DNA of 31,460 bases from Physocladia obscura. Its lineage: Eukaryota > Chytridiomycota > Chytridiomycetes > Chytridiales > Chytriomycetaceae. Positions 29,806-31,460 of the stretch are shown here, one piece after another. Both the position numbers and the translations under genes were made by a program. Location of the stretch: NCBI GenBank assembly GCA_027596945.1, contig JADGJH010000096.1:1-31460 (forward strand), in the 5' to 3' direction. Numbering within the stretch: position 1 is the first letter of the stretch; every line of letters begins with the position of its first letter. The notes below the pieces were generated by a model, which saw only the letters and a program-made list of their open reading frames with translations, was not told the origin of the DNA and did no database searches.

Positions 29806-30398
29806 TCACTTTCCGCCAAGAGGAGCACCAATATTTTGACCTCTTAGCTTTACGCCAAGAACTCTTTCCATTTTTCCAAGGATTTGCTGGTTGGGGTTGA
29901 TTGCTTTTCCAGCTTCGTACTCGTTAACAATAGTTTGCTTCTCATTGATTTTGGTTGCCAAATCTTTTTGAGTTAAACCTTTTGCGGCGCGCGCCTGTTG
30001 AATTGCCTTCGAAACAGTCAAGCTTACTTTCGGAACGGTAAAGTCCTGTGATTTGTTTGTTTGTCAGGAGGTGGAACATTATGGAAGGTGACAGAAACAA
30101 CAAATTTCAAACAAGAACTCTGAAGAAACATGCAAAACAGGAAATAATAGCAAGGAGCGAAACCAGACATATCGCAGTAATGAATAAAAAGAGCAAAACA
30201 AGGACAAATTACCTCAGTTTCATTTTCAATTTTACCCATTTTCGCAGCATCGTAACCTGCACTTGTTTTCTTCTCAGTGACAATCTGTGCACCAGTTCGT
30301 CTCGCAGCATTCAGAGCGGCTTCGGAACGCACAACTTGCGGGTTAGTTGATTGTGGCCGCTTGCGAATTACTGTGACAGAGTCCCAATCGTCTGACAT
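29806..30398 (-). CDS. MBF1: Multiprotein-bridging factor 1 (MBF1/EDF1)
   Basis: Two exons (30213-30398 and 29806-30045) around a 167-nt GT-AG intron (30046-30212) give 141 residues, the usual MBF1 length. The N-terminal MBF1 domain starts [15 protein letters not shown] and contains [12 protein letters not shown]. The C-terminal Cro/XRE-type helix-turn-helix (about residues 75-130) has [20 protein letters not shown] and [20 protein letters not shown], followed by a short basic tail with GAPLGGK. MBF1 is a transcriptional coactivator that bridges TBP and bZIP activators and also protects translating ribosomes from frameshifting. Orthology is clear from the whole length. It is convergent with the formin gene, 147 bases away. 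Confidence 0.96.
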
Positions 30399-31460
30399 TT
30401 TGCACTGTATAGTTTTTGTTTTATCAGAATTTCATCCAATGACTTTTGTTCATGCAAGTCCTGTGGCAAAGCGACTTCCATTTATTCATCAATCACAAAT
30501 CCAGCTCATTTGAATTGGGGATTTCAAATTGTTTGTTACAACTCAGTTAAAACAAGTTCTTTGTCAGAATTTATATTTACTGGTAAATTTTATCTGCTAC
30601 TGTTAATTAGTTGTTTGTGCCAATATAGTGCATTAAAAATGATAAAAAATTGACGTATGCCAAACAAGCGAAGTAACAACAGCAAGGAAAATCTTGGCAA
30701 TCTATGGTATACCATAGAACTCAATTTGCGCCTCATTATAAAAATGGTTGGTCCCAATGGAAGCAAAAATGATTATAAAAATTGGCAGTTTTTAGTATGT
30801 ATGATACTAAATACATGTACAACTCAGCACTGGTCACATGCCCAACATTTTCAAGATGACGCCAGCGTGGGCAATTAATCATGCTAATAATCCCAATGTA
30901 GAAATTTAAGACAGACAGAACTGCCATTGAACGCCTGACAGGAGTGTCACAGTCGACAGTAAAAATAAACGCTCATCTTCACAATGCAATTGTGGAGCTG
31001 CATTAATTTTTGTGACAGTAAGCTTGTCACAGACGAAAAGATTACAAAAGTGTTCAGTGATTCGAAACAGGAATACCAAGCAGTGAAATTGGAAGAACCA
31101 TAGTCGCATATCCCAAATTAGATGTAAGCATAGATTGCTATGTGTAACAAGGGATTTTGGGATGATAGATTATTGTTTTATTATAAAGAAACCAACAGAT
31201 TTATAGTGAAATTTTTTGTCAAATTTGAAATGAAGATTTTATTTAGGGAATATTTTTTAAACAAACTCATGCCAAAGCCATATTATCTCTGTGAATAACA
31301 CATTCTGACTCCACATATGAGTCAATAAAATTTGATTTCTGGGATTCATTGCAGGGCATCATTTCTCAAAAAAAGCAAATCAAATTATGACAAAAAATGA
31401 GTCAAAAATAAAATGTCTATTTTTCTTTCTTTATCTAATTAAATTCAAAAATTACAGAAA
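30399..31460. other. AT-rich region with decayed element-like sequence
   Basis: Contains the MBF1 promoter side, then AT-rich sequence. On the plus strand near 30900-31000 a frame reads RTAIERLTGVSQSTVKINAH, resembling the helix-turn-helix of a transposase or resolvase-type protein. It is soon broken by stops. Nothing else is recognised to the window end. Confidence 0.3.

Noticed and set aside
1..31460. tRNA, rRNA or other structured RNA genes
   Set aside because: No tRNA A/B box pair, rRNA segment or other recognisable RNA was seen by eye; a covariance-model scan would be needed to exclude them.

Overview
The window is nuclear DNA from a fungus, most likely an early-diverging zoosporic (chytrid-type) lineage. 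Genes are split by many GT-AG introns, mostly about 45-80 nt. The gene set includes a fungal-type BRE4/ArAE_2 membrane transporter, gamma-tubulin and MBF1. The AT-rich flanks carry decayed DDE transposases and DUF6818-like ORFs of a type I associate with oomycetes and chytrids. The lineage is an inference; the gene models were rebuilt by hand from splice sites and reading-frame phase.

Layout. (1) 1-3660: AT-rich transposon graveyard with two DUF6818-like fragments, one DDE_4-like transposase fragment and an unrecognised decayed stretch. (2) 3662-12907: compact genes. On the minus strand are a conserved predicted membrane protein (3662-4757), an FHA/coiled-coil/tail-anchored protein of the SLMAP/VPS64/Far10 type (4848-7234) and a BRE4/ArAE_2 transporter (7785-11052). 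A MAP-kinase phosphatase (11210-12907, plus) diverges from the transporter. (3) 12908-17460: second transposon-derived block, with a degenerate DUF6818 ORF (plus) and a nearly full-length degenerate DDE_4 transposase (minus) placed tail to tail. (4) 17479-30398: gamma-tubulin (minus, 11 exons), a possible small ORF, a tau/MAP4-like microtubule-binding repeat protein (plus), an F-box protein (minus), a PTEN-C2-UBA-FH2 formin (plus, 1381 aa) and MBF1 (minus). (5) 30399-31460: AT-rich sequence with a decayed element-like stretch.

Functional picture. Region 4 brings together a microtubule nucleator (gamma-tubulin), a predicted microtubule-binding protein with eight tau-like repeats, and an actin-nucleator-type formin fused to a PTEN-like domain. 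Region 2 has two likely signalling proteins, a STRIPAK-type FHA protein and a MAPK phosphatase. The most noteworthy items are the PTEN-C2-UBA-FH2 architecture, previously familiar to me only as PTEN-C2-FH2 in plant class II formins, and a tau-family repeat protein in a fungus. A third is the repeated pairing of a DDE_4 transposase with a Myb/SANT-like DUF6818 ORF, which looks like a two-gene Harbinger-type element.
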